Below, piece by piece: positions 1-9,173 of a stretch of DNA of 64,000 nucleotides. The stretch spans positions 124,001 through 188,000 of the forward strand of contig CBDDBK010000004.1 of NCBI GenBank assembly GCA_965225715.1. Direction: 5' to 3'. Within the stretch, counting starts at the first letter, position 1, and every line of letters begins with the position of its first letter. The notes beneath the pieces are model-generated. The model was not told the origin of the DNA. It made no database searches and was given only the letters and a program-made list of their open reading frames with translations. The stretch is from CBDDBK01 sp965225715. GTDB taxonomy: Bacteria > Bacteroidota > Bacteroidia > Cytophagales > Flammeovirgaceae. The position numbers and the translations under genes were made by a program.

Positions 1-1
1 T

Positions 2-92
2 AGTCATGTCAATTGAAAAAAGGATTTTTAGAGGTTTTAATTCATTGGTTTTGAAAACGTCCGTTTCCCAAAATAAAATAGCATTGCTATAA
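2..92 (+). repeat. Dispersed ~95-bp repeat, copy 1 (B type)
   Basis: Begins GTCATGTCAATTGAAAAAAGG and ends with AAAATAGCATTGCTATAA, the same two ends seen in other copies across the window. The 3' end carries a small inverted repeat (TAGC-A-TTGCTA-like). Confidence 0.7.
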
Positions 93-252
93 ATTCATGT
101 AAAAAGGTTTATTTTAAGTTCAAACAAAAGACTATTTGGATTATTATTTTGATAATATTTTTCTGCATAACATTTTGTCTAATATTATTAGATTTTTAGA
201 TTTGGTAATATTTTTTATATCAAAATCACTCATTTTCAATTTGTTAAATCTA

Positions 253-347
253 TTATACTCAGATTGCTTGAAAAAGAGAGTTTCCCGGATTCTAACCTAT
301 TGGTATTGAAACTTAACGTTTCGCAAAATAAAATAGCTTTGCTATAA
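253..347 (+). repeat. Dispersed ~95-bp repeat, copy 2 (A type)
   Basis: Nearly identical to the copies at 13762, 34861 and 37680: it starts ACTCAGATTGCTTGAAAAAG, has ATTCTAACCTATTGGTATTG in the middle and ends AAAATAGCTTTGCTATAA. It is followed by a short inverted stretch AAATCCTTTTTT that resembles the start of another copy on the opposite strand. Confidence 0.8.
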
Positions 348-689
348 AAATCCTTTTTTAATGTAAACTGGCTATATAAAACTTTTTGTAACTCAAAGAT
401 ACTAATTTTTAATATTATTTATACCAATAGTTTAGTAATTTTTATAAAAAAATGATTATCAATTATTTATATACTAATTAACTGTTTAATCTATTTACAA
501 TCAGATGATTAATATATAATTTACTTATAACAAGGTAATCATGTAATTTATAAAGTAAAAATTTGGTAATCAAAGTTTTATGATACTTTTGGCTTTTTTT
601 ACTGAACTATTAAATTTTCATATTATTATCATAAAGATAAACACTCAAAATTTATCCCCTTTTTGTATATTTCTATTTTATTTAATTAT

Positions 690-786
690 AGTTACATCAC
701 TTGAAAAAAAGGATTTTTAAGAAGTTTAACTCATTGATTAATATTGAAAATCAGTGATTTTGATATAAAAATAACACTGCTATAGT
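690..786 (+). repeat. Dispersed ~95-bp repeat, copy 3 (B type, diverged)
   Basis: Shares the ATCACTTGAAAAAAAGGATT start, the TTTAACTCATTG middle and the CACTGCTATAGTATAA end with the B-type copies. Confidence 0.6.
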
Positions 787-872
787 ATAAAAATGATTAA
801 GTTATTTAGCTTTGTCAAAAAATGATAACCCTTTTTTCTGTGTTTTATTAATCAAAATATACAACATTAACC

Positions 873-1838
873 ATGCTAAATTATATCCAAAATTTATTTT
901 CAGGTTCTAAAAAAACGATAGCTACTGATGTTATAACTAGCCATATAGATAAAGATTTTAAGGCTTATATAAAAAAAGTAACTGCTCATGAAATACATAT
1001 TCGTCGATCTGTAACAACCCATTTTCATGGCGATTTCAATTCTGTATTTAAAGGCTCTGGATTAGATTTTGATGAAGTCCGCACCTATCAATATGGCGAC
1101 GAAATACGTCATATTAATTGGAAAGTCTCTGCCAAAGGAAATGGCGTTTTTACCAATACATTTAAAGAAGAAAAAGAACAAAATGTGTTTTTTGTTATTG
1201 ATGTAAGTGGTTCTCAACAAATAGGTAAAAAAGATCACTTAAAATTAGATGTTGCTAAAGAAATAATTGGAGTTTTAGCCCTTTCAGCTGTAAAGGAAAA
1301 CAGTACCATTGGTCTTTGTGCCTTTAGCGATCAAAAGGAAAAATATGTAAAATTAAAAAAAGGACCTGCTCATGCTTACGAAATTATGCGCCATATATAT
1401 TATCTTGTTCCTCAATCTACTAAGACAAATATAGAACAATCTATCAATTTTATAGCTGCTATTTTAAAACGTAAAAGTATTATAATCTACATTTCTGATT
1501 TTATAGATGAAGGGCAATATGAAAAAAAATTAAAAGCTCTGACAAGAAAACATGATTTAATCGTTATTCATACTGCAAGTGAACAAGAAAAGTGTTTTCC
1601 TAAATTGGGCATAGTTCCTGTGTACGATCAAGAAATCCAAAAAGTGCTTTTGCGAAACACATCATCGAATCGATTTCAAAAATCTATTAATAGATTTTAT
1701 GACGCAACTCATGATAAAATTAAAAATATCTGTGCTAAATATCAAGCAAGTTATTTATACATCAATACTAATAATACAGAAGAAAATTACGTGTCTAAAA
1801 AACTAATTGAACTATTTAATTTGCGTAAAAAATATTAA
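873..1838 (+). CDS. DUF58 domain protein (Bat/MoxR-associated type)
   Basis: A 321-residue protein of the DUF58 family, which usually accompanies a MoxR-type AAA ATPase and von Willebrand factor A proteins in the Bacteroides aerotolerance cluster. The diagnostic stretch is seen near residues 60-85: GSGLDFDEVRTYQYGDEIRH followed by INWKVSAK. A vWA-like region follows, with FVIDVSGSQQ near residue 110 in place of a complete DxSxS metal site. There is no signal peptide or membrane segment, so it is probably cytosolic or membrane-associated through partners. The usual upstream moxR gene is absent here; only repeats precede it. The MORN gene starts 18 bp downstream on the same strand, so the two could be co-transcribed. 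The family call is firm; the cellular role is inferred. Confidence 0.85.
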   Translation: MLNYIQNLFSGSKKTIATDVITSHIDKDFKAYIKKVTAHEIHIRRSVTTHFHGDFNSVFKGSGLDFDEVRTYQYGDEIRHINWKVSAKGNGVFTNTFKEEKEQNVFFVIDVSGSQQIGKKDHLKLDVAKEIIGVLALSAVKENSTIGLCAFSDQKEKYVKLKKGPAHAYEIMRHIYYLVPQSTKTNIEQSINFIAAILKRKSIIIYISDFIDEGQYEKKLKALTRKHDLIVIHTASEQEKCFPKLGIVPVYDQEIQKVLLRNTSSNRFQKSINRFYDATHDKIKNICAKYQASYLYINTNNTEENYVSKKLIELFNLRKKY

Positions 1839-1856
1839 AATTAAATAAAATAGCTT

Positions 1857-3788
1857 ATGTATCTAACTATCTATGCAAAAAACCGTTGTATATTTTTTGT
1901 TCTATTATTTAATATTTCATTTTTAGCCTTGGCTCAAGATTATGGAACTCATTTAGTTGATAGTGCTGTGGTCTATCAAAAAGTTTATGAAAATAATCTT
2001 GAGGATTTATCAGGTATTGATAATAATTGGTATGATAGTAAAGATGGTTATTTAATAGCTAAAGGGGTTTATGAAAATAATTTAAAAACAGGCTTCTGGA
2101 CAGCTTTTTATACCAATGGAACATTAGCAAGTACTGGGAATTTTGAAAAAGGGAAAAAAGACAGTTTATGGTTGGATTATTTTAGAAATGGCTATAAATC
2201 AGTTGAAACCAATTATCTTAAAGGTATGAAACAAGATACCTTTAAAGTCTATTATCCAAATGGTCAATTAGCTGAAAAAGGTTTTTATTTGACAGATTTA
2301 AAAGAAGGCAAATATGAAGCTTATTATATGAGTGGCAATATGTTAGCTAGAGGTGCCTTTAAAGATAATTTGACTTTTGACCAATGGATGTTTTATTATG
2401 ATAATAAAAATTTAGCTGCTCAAGGGCAGTATGATAATGGTTATTATCATGGAGAATGGATTTTTTATCATCAAAACGGGAAACTTAAACAAATTCAACA
2501 ATGGCGAAAAGGGAAACTCTATCAGGCTGGTTTCTTTTACGACCAAAAAGGACAAAAACACAACAGCGGTACTTATTATAATGGAACAGGCACTCTTATT
2601 TCCTATGACAATCAAGGGCGTAAAATTCAACTTTCTAATTTTATAAATGGTATACAAGAAGGATTAGAATATCATTATCATTCAAACGGGAATCTTAGTT
2701 TACTTGTTAATTATGAAAATGGTATTCTTCAAAATGAATTTATTAGCTACTATAAAGATCTAAAAATTAAGGCTAAAGGAAAGTTTAAACAAAATATTTT
2801 ACAAGGTAAATACACGCATTATTATTCAAGTGGAAACATTAAAGAGATTGGCCAGTTCAAAAATGATAAAAAAGATGGACGTTGGTCTTATTTTCATGAA
2901 AATAACAATCTTGCCCAAGAAGGCTATTATGTTAATGACTTAGAAGATGGTAAATGGTCTTTTTTTAATGAAAATGGTAAACTTTTAAAAACTTATATTT
3001 TTAAAGATGGCAAAAAGAATGGAAAGTATACCCATTACTATTCTAATGGAGAGATAGAAGAAGAAGGTCAATTCAAAAATGATCTGCTTGATGGAAAATT
3101 CAAAAAACTTAATATACGAGGGAATACCATGTTAAAAGGCTTTTACAGTCACGGAAAAAAGAAAGGTTGGTGGGAATTTTATACCGAACACGGTCACAAT
3201 AAAACACTCAAATATCTTTCAATGAGTTATCATGAAGATTTAGAAAATGGTGCTTGTGTTTATTATTATCCAAATTCAAAACCCAAAATAAAAGGAAATT
3301 ACTTAAAAGGTAGAAAAGAGGGTACATGGATTTTTTACCACAAAGAAGATGAAAATAGAATTTCTCAAAAAGAATACTGGGAAGAGGGGCGTTTAATGAA
3401 TGCTTCTGACTTTTTGACTTTGGATAAAAAAAGGTTACCTAGAGGGAGTTTTAGAGATGGAGAAGGTGAATTATATAATTATTATCCCAATGGTTTAACG
3501 TATTCTATAGGAAATTATAAAGAAGGAAAAGCCGAAGGCGATTGGGTATTTTTTTATAAAAATAGACAGGTGCGTATCGAAGGATGTTTTGTAAGTGGCT
3601 TAAAAGAAGGGAAATGGGTTTTTTATTATAAAAATAGACGTGTCCACGCCATTGGAAATTATAGTAATAACATCTTATCAGGAAAATGGTTATTTTTTAA
3701 TAAAAGAGGTAGATATACGCATTTTGAAAATTTAGATATGGATGAAGATAAAGCCGAGATCAGTGAAGTTTTATATTTAGGATTATAA
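1857..3788 (+). CDS. Secreted MORN-repeat protein (about 20 repeats)
   Basis: A 643-residue protein with an N-terminal signal peptide (hydrophobic FFVLLFNISFLALAQ, cleavage probably after residue 26). The rest is a nearly continuous array of MORN_2-type repeats of about 22-24 residues, with recurring patterns such as YYxNGxL, GxFKNDxKDGxW and FYYKNRxV. The repeats run from about residue 60 to 630. In Bacteroidota such proteins are often exported; MORN arrays form extended beta-hairpin stacks, and no enzymatic domain is visible. It follows the DUF58 gene by 18 bp. Function is unknown: a surface or host-contact role would be a guess. Family assignment is firm from the repeats. Confidence 0.85.
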   Translation: MYLTIYAKNRCIFFVLLFNISFLALAQDYGTHLVDSAVVYQKVYENNLEDLSGIDNNWYDSKDGYLIAKGVYENNLKTGFWTAFYTNGTLASTGNFEKGKKDSLWLDYFRNGYKSVETNYLKGMKQDTFKVYYPNGQLAEKGFYLTDLKEGKYEAYYMSGNMLARGAFKDNLTFDQWMFYYDNKNLAAQGQYDNGYYHGEWIFYHQNGKLKQIQQWRKGKLYQAGFFYDQKGQKHNSGTYYNGTGTLISYDNQGRKIQLSNFINGIQEGLEYHYHSNGNLSLLVNYENGILQNEFISYYKDLKIKAKGKFKQNILQGKYTHYYSSGNIKEIGQFKNDKKDGRWSYFHENNNLAQEGYYVNDLEDGKWSFFNENGKLLKTYIFKDGKKNGKYTHYYSNGEIEEEGQFKNDLLDGKFKKLNIRGNTMLKGFYSHGKKKGWWEFYTEHGHNKTLKYLSMSYHEDLENGACVYYYPNSKPKIKGNYLKGRKEGTWIFYHKEDENRISQKEYWEEGRLMNASDFLTLDKKRLPRGSFRDGEGELYNYYPNGLTYSIGNYKEGKAEGDWVFFYKNRQVRIEGCFVSGLKEGKWVFYYKNRRVHAIGNYSNNILSGKWLFFNKRGRYTHFENLDMDEDKAEISEVLYLGL

Positions 3789-4020
3789 TTCTGGTTTTTT
3801 AACATGTTTTGGCGTTTAAAGAATAAAATTTAAAATATTGATAACCAATAAATTAAATAAAACTAATCTAAATAATATAGGTTTAATCATTATTTTTTTA
3901 CAAATTTGGTTTCCAACTTAAAAAAGAAATTAGACATTTCTAATCTAATAATTTTCCAGACTTAAAATCTTACCGATAATTTGGACTATTTTTTTAACAT
4001 TGATCATTCAGAATTCTTAA

Positions 4021-4896
4021 TTATTTTTCAATAATATTTAAAATTCGGTCTAATTCGGGCATAGAGGTAAAGCTAATTTTAATTTCACCCTTATTTTTTT
4101 CATTCGCTTTTATAAGCACTTTGGTATTCAAACAGTCTCCTAAATTTTGTTGAATGTCTTTTATTTTCAAAGCCAAATCAGCATTTAACTTAGGCATTGT
4201 TGGCGGTTTTTCTTGATTCAAGGTCTTGATATAGATTTCTGTTTGGCGCACCGATAAACTTTTTTCCAAAATAAATTGAAAGGCATTTAATTGTTGAACA
4301 AGGTCTTGTAAACTGAGTAAACATTTTGCGTGTCCTGTGGAAATAATTTTTTGTTGTAAGGCTTGTTGAATGTCTTGAGGCAGTTTTAGAAGCCGCAAAT
4401 AATTGCCTATAGTTGATCGTTTTTTCCCGAGTCGATCTGAAAGAGCATCTTGAGTTAAATTGCAATCATCAATAAGTTTTTGATAAGATAGAGCAACTTC
4501 TATAGGGTTAAGGTCTTCGCGTTGAATATTTTCTATTAAAGCTTGTTCCAACATCTGTTGGTCATCAGCATCTTTAATATAAGCAGGGATTGTTTTTAAA
4601 CCCAAAGATTCAGAAGCTCGAAAGCGTCTTTCGCCTGAAATGATATGATATTGATTTTCTTTAACTTTTCGAACTGTAATTGGCTGAATGACCCCTTGTA
4701 TTTTGATCGATTGAGCTAATTCTTCGAGTTGCTCTATCAAGAATTCCTTTCGAGGTTGAAAAGGATTTGATTTAATTTGGACTATAGGTAAATCATTAAA
4801 GTTGGCATTCGGTTTTGAGATCGAATTGGGTTCTTCAGGCCCCAATAAAGCATCTAAACCTCTTCCTAAACCTCTATTTTTGCGTAATTTTGACAT
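4021..4896 (-). CDS. parB: ParB-family chromosome partitioning protein
   Basis: A 291-residue ParB/Spo0J protein, which binds centromere-like parS sites and works with the ParA ATPase. The N-terminus MSKLRKNRGLGRGLDALLG is typical of chromosomal ParB. The CTP-binding motif GERRFRAS lies at residues 88-95, and the helix-turn-helix is around LTQDALSDRLGKKRSTIGNY at about 150-170. The C-terminal dimerisation region is present, so the length is normal. No parA flanks it: the neighbours are an intergenic region and a lipoprotein gene. The start is chosen because the next in-frame methionine would delete the conserved LGRGLDALL element. Confidence 0.93.
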   Translation of the reverse strand: MSKLRKNRGLGRGLDALLGPEEPNSISKPNANFNDLPIVQIKSNPFQPRKEFLIEQLEELAQSIKIQGVIQPITVRKVKENQYHIISGERRFRASESLGLKTIPAYIKDADDQQMLEQALIENIQREDLNPIEVALSYQKLIDDCNLTQDALSDRLGKKRSTIGNYLRLLKLPQDIQQALQQKIISTGHAKCLLSLQDLVQQLNAFQFILEKSLSVRQTEIYIKTLNQEKPPTMPKLNADLALKIKDIQQNLGDCLNTKVLIKANEKNKGEIKISFTSMPELDRILNIIEK

Positions 4897-5201
4897 TAAA
4901 TTTTATTATAATTAAAGAAATAAATAACATGTAGAAATTTTAGATTAGAGGTCTTTCTTTACCGTATTTTTATTAGCCTCTGGGCTATATTCGCAAGTTG
5001 TTGAAATCATTTTAGAATTAAATTAAAATTCAAAATTTTAAAAATAACCAAATCTAAAAAAATGCCTTTAATTTTTAGTATCTTTAACAGATAATTACGA
5101 ATTACTAAATTATGAATTATAAATCATAAAAATTATAACAGTAAAAATCAATGAGTTCTAAAAATATTCTAAAATTAATAATTTAAATACAAAATTAATC
5201 T
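4897..5201. other. 305-bp divergent intergenic region, nothing distinct
   Basis: AT-rich spacer between the divergently transcribed parB and lipoprotein genes. It must contain both promoters. A TATCTTTA stretch near 5080 resembles the Bacteroidota -7 box (TAnnTTTG) weakly; no parS-like palindrome was recognised. Confidence 0.4.
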
Positions 5202-5795
5202 ATGAAAAAGACTATTGGTATATTATTTTTTTTAGCGCTTTTGGTTTTGATGTTTAGATGTGTAAAAAAAGATAACTCCAAATCTGTAGATTCTAAAAAC
5301 GACTTTAGGCTTACCTTAGATCAAATGAAGGATAGTAGCGAAGTTTTGTTCAATTTAGCTTTTGGTTCAGACGTTCAAAAAGTTCAAGATACTGAAGCTC
5401 TATTAAAAGAATTTACTTTTATATCAGATTCTTTGCCAATCTTTTATTTAAATAAAATTAAAACAGCATTAAAAATCATGGAAATGAATATGTACAATAA
5501 AGAAAACTTTCATGACGAATACACCATGTTGCGCTATGATAGCCTAACCGAAATTCTTATTGTTCTTATTCAAGAATTACCTGATTTAATTGGTAATTTT
5601 GAAAATTATAAACGGGCACATCTTTTATATACCGATATTCTTAAAGCCGATGAACAAGATTTATATCTTCGTAAAGCATATAATTCATTTTCAAGCGAAT
5701 TAAATCTTTTTTTAAAAGAAAATAAAAATGTTTTAAATTTAAAATCAGAAGATATGGAAATTAAGTTTTTTTACGGAGATAATCCCTTATTGTAG
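5202..5795 (+). CDS. Hypothetical lipoprotein
   Basis: A 197-residue protein of unknown function. The N-terminus has two lysines, a hydrophobic stretch (ILFFLALLVLMF) and a cysteine at residue 20, consistent with a signal peptidase II site although the lipobox (MFRC) is weak. The mature part is polar and predicted to be helical, with no recognised motif. It lies alone between parB (divergent) and polA (convergent). I do not recognise the family. Confidence 0.65.
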   Translation: MKKTIGILFFLALLVLMFRCVKKDNSKSVDSKNDFRLTLDQMKDSSEVLFNLAFGSDVQKVQDTEALLKEFTFISDSLPIFYLNKIKTALKIMEMNMYNKENFHDEYTMLRYDSLTEILIVLIQELPDLIGNFENYKRAHLLYTDILKADEQDLYLRKAYNSFSSELNLFLKENKNVLNLKSEDMEIKFFYGDNPLL

Positions 5796-5913
5796 TAGAA
5801 ATTCTGGTTTTATTTGATTGTTGATAATCAAAAACCATAAAATTTAATCTCTCTTAAATTTATCAAAATAGTTAAAAATAACCTTCTCAGAAATGTTTTC
5901 ATTATCAACTCTT

Positions 5914-8691
5914 TTAATGGGCTTTTAACCAATTTTCTCCTAGGCCTATATCTACGACTAAAGGAACTTTTAAATGTAGCGCCTCAACCATAAGTTTGTT
6001 TACTTCGGTTTGCAGTTGTTTGAGTTCGGGTTTATAAACATCAAAGATTAACTCGTCATGAACTTGCATAATCATTTTGGACTGGAGTTGATTCTTTTTT
6101 AGATAATCATGACTATTAATCATAGCTATTTTTATTAAATCTGCTGCAGAACCCTGAATCGGACTATTAATGGCATTTCTTTCTGCATTACTACGAGCAA
6201 TATGGTTTCGAGAATGAATATCTGGTAAATAACGCTTACGCCCCACTAAAGTTTCTACAAAACCATGTTCTACAGCAAATTCGATACTCTTAGCCATATA
6301 GGTTTTAATTTTAGGAAATTCTTCAAAATAAGAATCAATAATTTGTTTGGCTTCACTTCGAGGAATATAGAGTCTTTCTGATAGACCAAAAGCCGAAATG
6401 CCATAAATAATGCCAAAATTAGCTGTTTTTGCATGGCGTCTCATTTCAGAAGTAACATTTTTAATATCAACTTTATAAATCCGAGAAGCTGTAATAGTAT
6501 GAATATCTAAACCTTCTTCAAAGGCATTGATCATGGTTTCATCTTGGCTAAAATGTGCCATAAAACGTAATTCTACTTGAGAATAATCAGCAGAAAGCAA
6601 AATATAGTCTGAGCTTCTCGAAATAAAAGCTTGTCTTATTTTTTGACCTTGAGACGTTCTGATTGGAATATTTTGAAGATTAGGATTGGTAGAGCTTAAA
6701 CGTCCTGTAACAGCAACAGCCTGATTATAAGAGGTATGAATTAAATTATCTTTTGGGCTGACAAGTTTAACTAAAGCAGTTGTATAATTAGAATGTAATT
6801 TTTGAAGTGCCCTAATTGCTAATATATCTTTTACGATTTGGTGTTTAGCTTCTAAACGCATCAAAATTTTTTCACCTGTAGCATATTGACCTGTAGCAGT
6901 TTTTTTTGGTTTTTCTTCTAAGGCAAGAGTTTCAAAAAGAACTTTTCCAAGTTGTTTAGGAGAAGCTAAATTAAAACGACATCCAGCCTCTTGGTAGACT
7001 TTTTCTTCTAATATATTTAATTCTTTTTGCAATTCCAAATCGTAATTTTCCAAAAAGTTTTTATCAATACAAACGCCATTATATTCCATTTCCGTTAATA
7101 CTTCCACAAGTGGATATTCTATTTTTTCTAATAAATCGCTATAAATATCTTTATTAAGTTCGTGTTCCAAAATTATTTTTAACTGAAAAGTTATGTCGAC
7201 GTCTTCACAAGCGTAGCTGCTTATAGATTGGAGAGGCACCTCCCGCATACTTTTTTGAGTTTTCCCTTTCTTGCCTATTAAAGTTTCTATACTAATTGTT
7301 TGGTAGTTAAGATAATGGGCAGCAAGAGCATCTAAATTATGAGGACGATCCGGGGCAAGCATATAATGGGCAAGCATAGTATCAAAAATAGCGCCTTTAA
7401 CATGTATATTATAATGTTTTAAAATAATTTCATCATACTTAATATTTTGTCCAATTTTTAGAATAGTAGGGTTTTCAAAAAGTGCTTTTAAAGGCTTTAA
7501 AAGTGCTTTTACCGCTTCCATATCTTCAGGTACAGGGATATAAAAAGCCTCATGGGCTTGGTAGGCACAAGAAATACCCACAAGGCTAGAGTCAAAAGCC
7601 TTTAAACTGGTTGTTTCTGTGTCAAAAGCAAAGGCTTTTTGAAGATTTAAAAACTCTACCAAGTCAGCTATTTCTTTGGGAGAGCGGAGGATATGATAAT
7701 TTTTAACCACCGTAGAAATAGTATCTTTATTTTTTTGTAAACCCGATGATTCTGTCAATAATTCAACAGTAGGTTTTTTATGGATAGATTTAAAGAGTAA
7801 AGATTTAGCAGATTTTTTAGTTTCTTTTTTAAATAATTTTTTGCTTAATGTCCTAAATTCCCATTCTTCAAATAAACCTTCTAATTTTTTTTTTATGAAA
7901 CCTTTATAAATAAGAGACTCAAAATTGACGTCAATATCAACGTCTAATTTTATAGTAACTAGTCTTTTTGATAAAAGCGCTTGCTCGGAAAAAGTTTCTA
8001 AGTTTTCACGTTGTTTGCCTTTTAATTGCTTGGTATTAGCAAGGATATTTTCGAGGGTATCAAATTTTTCAATAAGTTTAGTCGCTGTTTTTTTACCTAT
8101 ACTAGGTACGCCGGGTACATTATCTACAGCATCTCCTTGTAAACTAAGTATATCTATGACTTGGTCTACACGTTTAATTTCCCATTTTTCTAAAATTTCT
8201 TTTTCTCCCAAGATCTGATAAGATGAGCCCATAAAAGGCATTTTATACATAAAAATATGTTTTTCAACAAGTTGGGAATAATCTTTATCATTGGTCATCA
8301 TATAAGTATCAAAATTTTCTTTAGCTGCTTTTTTAGCAATTGTGCCAATAATGTCATCGGCTTCGAAACCATCTTTCATGAAAACAGGAATCTGAAAGGC
8401 ATTTAAAAGATCCAAAATAGGTTGAAAACTTTGAGAAATAACTTCTGGTTGATGGTCTCGGTTGGCTTTATATTCTTCAAAATAAGCATGTCGAAAAGTT
8501 GGTTTAGAGGTATCAAAAGAAACAGCCAAATGGGTTGGTTTTTGTTTGTTAATAATTTCTAAAAGGCTATTGGTAAAGCCTAAAATAACACTTGTATTGA
8601 AACCTTTAGAATTAATACGGGGGTTTTTGCTAAGGGCAAAATGTGCCCTATAAATAACCGCCATACCGTCTATAAGAAATAGTTTATTCAT
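5914..8691 (-). CDS. polA: DNA polymerase I
   Basis: A full-length 925-residue Pol I that fills gaps and removes RNA primers. The 5'-nuclease domain (about 1-290) shows GDAVDNVPGVPSIGKKTA. The 3'-5' exonuclease domain (about 340-530) keeps the acidic DTET motif, so proofreading is probably active. The polymerase domain carries motif A (DYSQVELRFMA), motif B (RRHAKTANFGIIYGIS) and motif C (QVHDELIF). The length matches the family. It stands alone and converges on the lipoprotein gene. No frameshift is present despite the many A runs. Confidence 0.97.
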   Translation of the reverse strand: MNKLFLIDGMAVIYRAHFALSKNPRINSKGFNTSVILGFTNSLLEIINKQKPTHLAVSFDTSKPTFRHAYFEEYKANRDHQPEVISQSFQPILDLLNAFQIPVFMKDGFEADDIIGTIAKKAAKENFDTYMMTNDKDYSQLVEKHIFMYKMPFMGSSYQILGEKEILEKWEIKRVDQVIDILSLQGDAVDNVPGVPSIGKKTATKLIEKFDTLENILANTKQLKGKQRENLETFSEQALLSKRLVTIKLDVDIDVNFESLIYKGFIKKKLEGLFEEWEFRTLSKKLFKKETKKSAKSLLFKSIHKKPTVELLTESSGLQKNKDTISTVVKNYHILRSPKEIADLVEFLNLQKAFAFDTETTSLKAFDSSLVGISCAYQAHEAFYIPVPEDMEAVKALLKPLKALFENPTILKIGQNIKYDEIILKHYNIHVKGAIFDTMLAHYMLAPDRPHNLDALAAHYLNYQTISIETLIGKKGKTQKSMREVPLQSISSYACEDVDITFQLKIILEHELNKDIYSDLLEKIEYPLVEVLTEMEYNGVCIDKNFLENYDLELQKELNILEEKVYQEAGCRFNLASPKQLGKVLFETLALEEKPKKTATGQYATGEKILMRLEAKHQIVKDILAIRALQKLHSNYTTALVKLVSPKDNLIHTSYNQAVAVTGRLSSTNPNLQNIPIRTSQGQKIRQAFISRSSDYILLSADYSQVELRFMAHFSQDETMINAFEEGLDIHTITASRIYKVDIKNVTSEMRRHAKTANFGIIYGISAFGLSERLYIPRSEAKQIIDSYFEEFPKIKTYMAKSIEFAVEHGFVETLVGRKRYLPDIHSRNHIARSNAERNAINSPIQGSAADLIKIAMINSHDYLKKNQLQSKMIMQVHDELIFDVYKPELKQLQTEVNKLMVEALHLKVPLVVDIGLGENWLKAH

Positions 8692-9173
8692 AATGAAAAA
8701 GATGAGTGATAACTTAAACTGGATTAAACCTTACAAGGCAGGCTGTATAAGTTGTCGTTATTTTTGGCTTATTTATCGATTTTTAGTGGTGTTTCAAAAA
8801 GTATGATAAAAAAATACCTTTGATATTGAAACATTTATGCTATTTTTATCTGGGAAAGGTTTATTTTTTATATCAGTAAATTTATACTCTCTAAAAACCC
8901 TTTTGCCAAGTGACATGACTATAGAGTTATATTTGTCTTTTATTTTAAAGTTAAATAGAACAAAATGATCTATAGAAATAAACCTAAAATGCCAAAGCGA
9001 AGATATAACAAAAAATGGCATAAAAAAATGTAATAAGCAAAATTATCGACGTAAAACCTGCCAAGGATAGTTTAAATACCATTCCATAATTACTTTTAGC
9101 TGAATAGTAAAAAATATAATTAATTGATTATCAATTCAAAAATTAGTATTTTTCAAATATCGAATGCTATAAA
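8692..9173. other. Gene-free stretch holding a possible decayed mobile element
   Basis: No credible gene is seen. Positions 8737-9062 are bounded by imperfect inverted ends (GGCAGGCTG at the left and CCTGCC at the right), and the left 50 bp resemble the left end of the Rpn element at 10577. A 75-codon open frame on the minus strand inside has no recognisable features. Confidence 0.4.
8737..9062. mobile_element. Possible decayed non-autonomous element related to the Rpn element
   Basis: The left end GGCAGGCTGTATAAGTTGTC continues into a TTTTTGGCTTATTT stretch and CGATTTTT, matching the first 50 bp of the Rpn element. Read on the other strand, the right end begins GGCAGGTTTTACGTCGATAA, which aligns with the left end with gaps. 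No target duplication is obvious. The boundaries are inferred. Confidence 0.3.

Larger units (their letters stand above)
1..872. other. 872-bp gene-free stretch rich in dispersed repeats
   Basis: No convincing coding sequence is seen before the DUF58 gene. The stretch holds three copies of the dispersed repeat (about 2-92, 253-347 and 690-786) separated by very AT-rich DNA. It may also carry the promoter of the gene starting at 873, but no clear Bacteroidota -7 box was identified. Confidence 0.6.

Noticed and set aside
8794..9021. A 75-codon minus-strand frame
   Set aside because: No motif, no leader and AT-rich composition like the flanks; it falls within a presumed decayed element.
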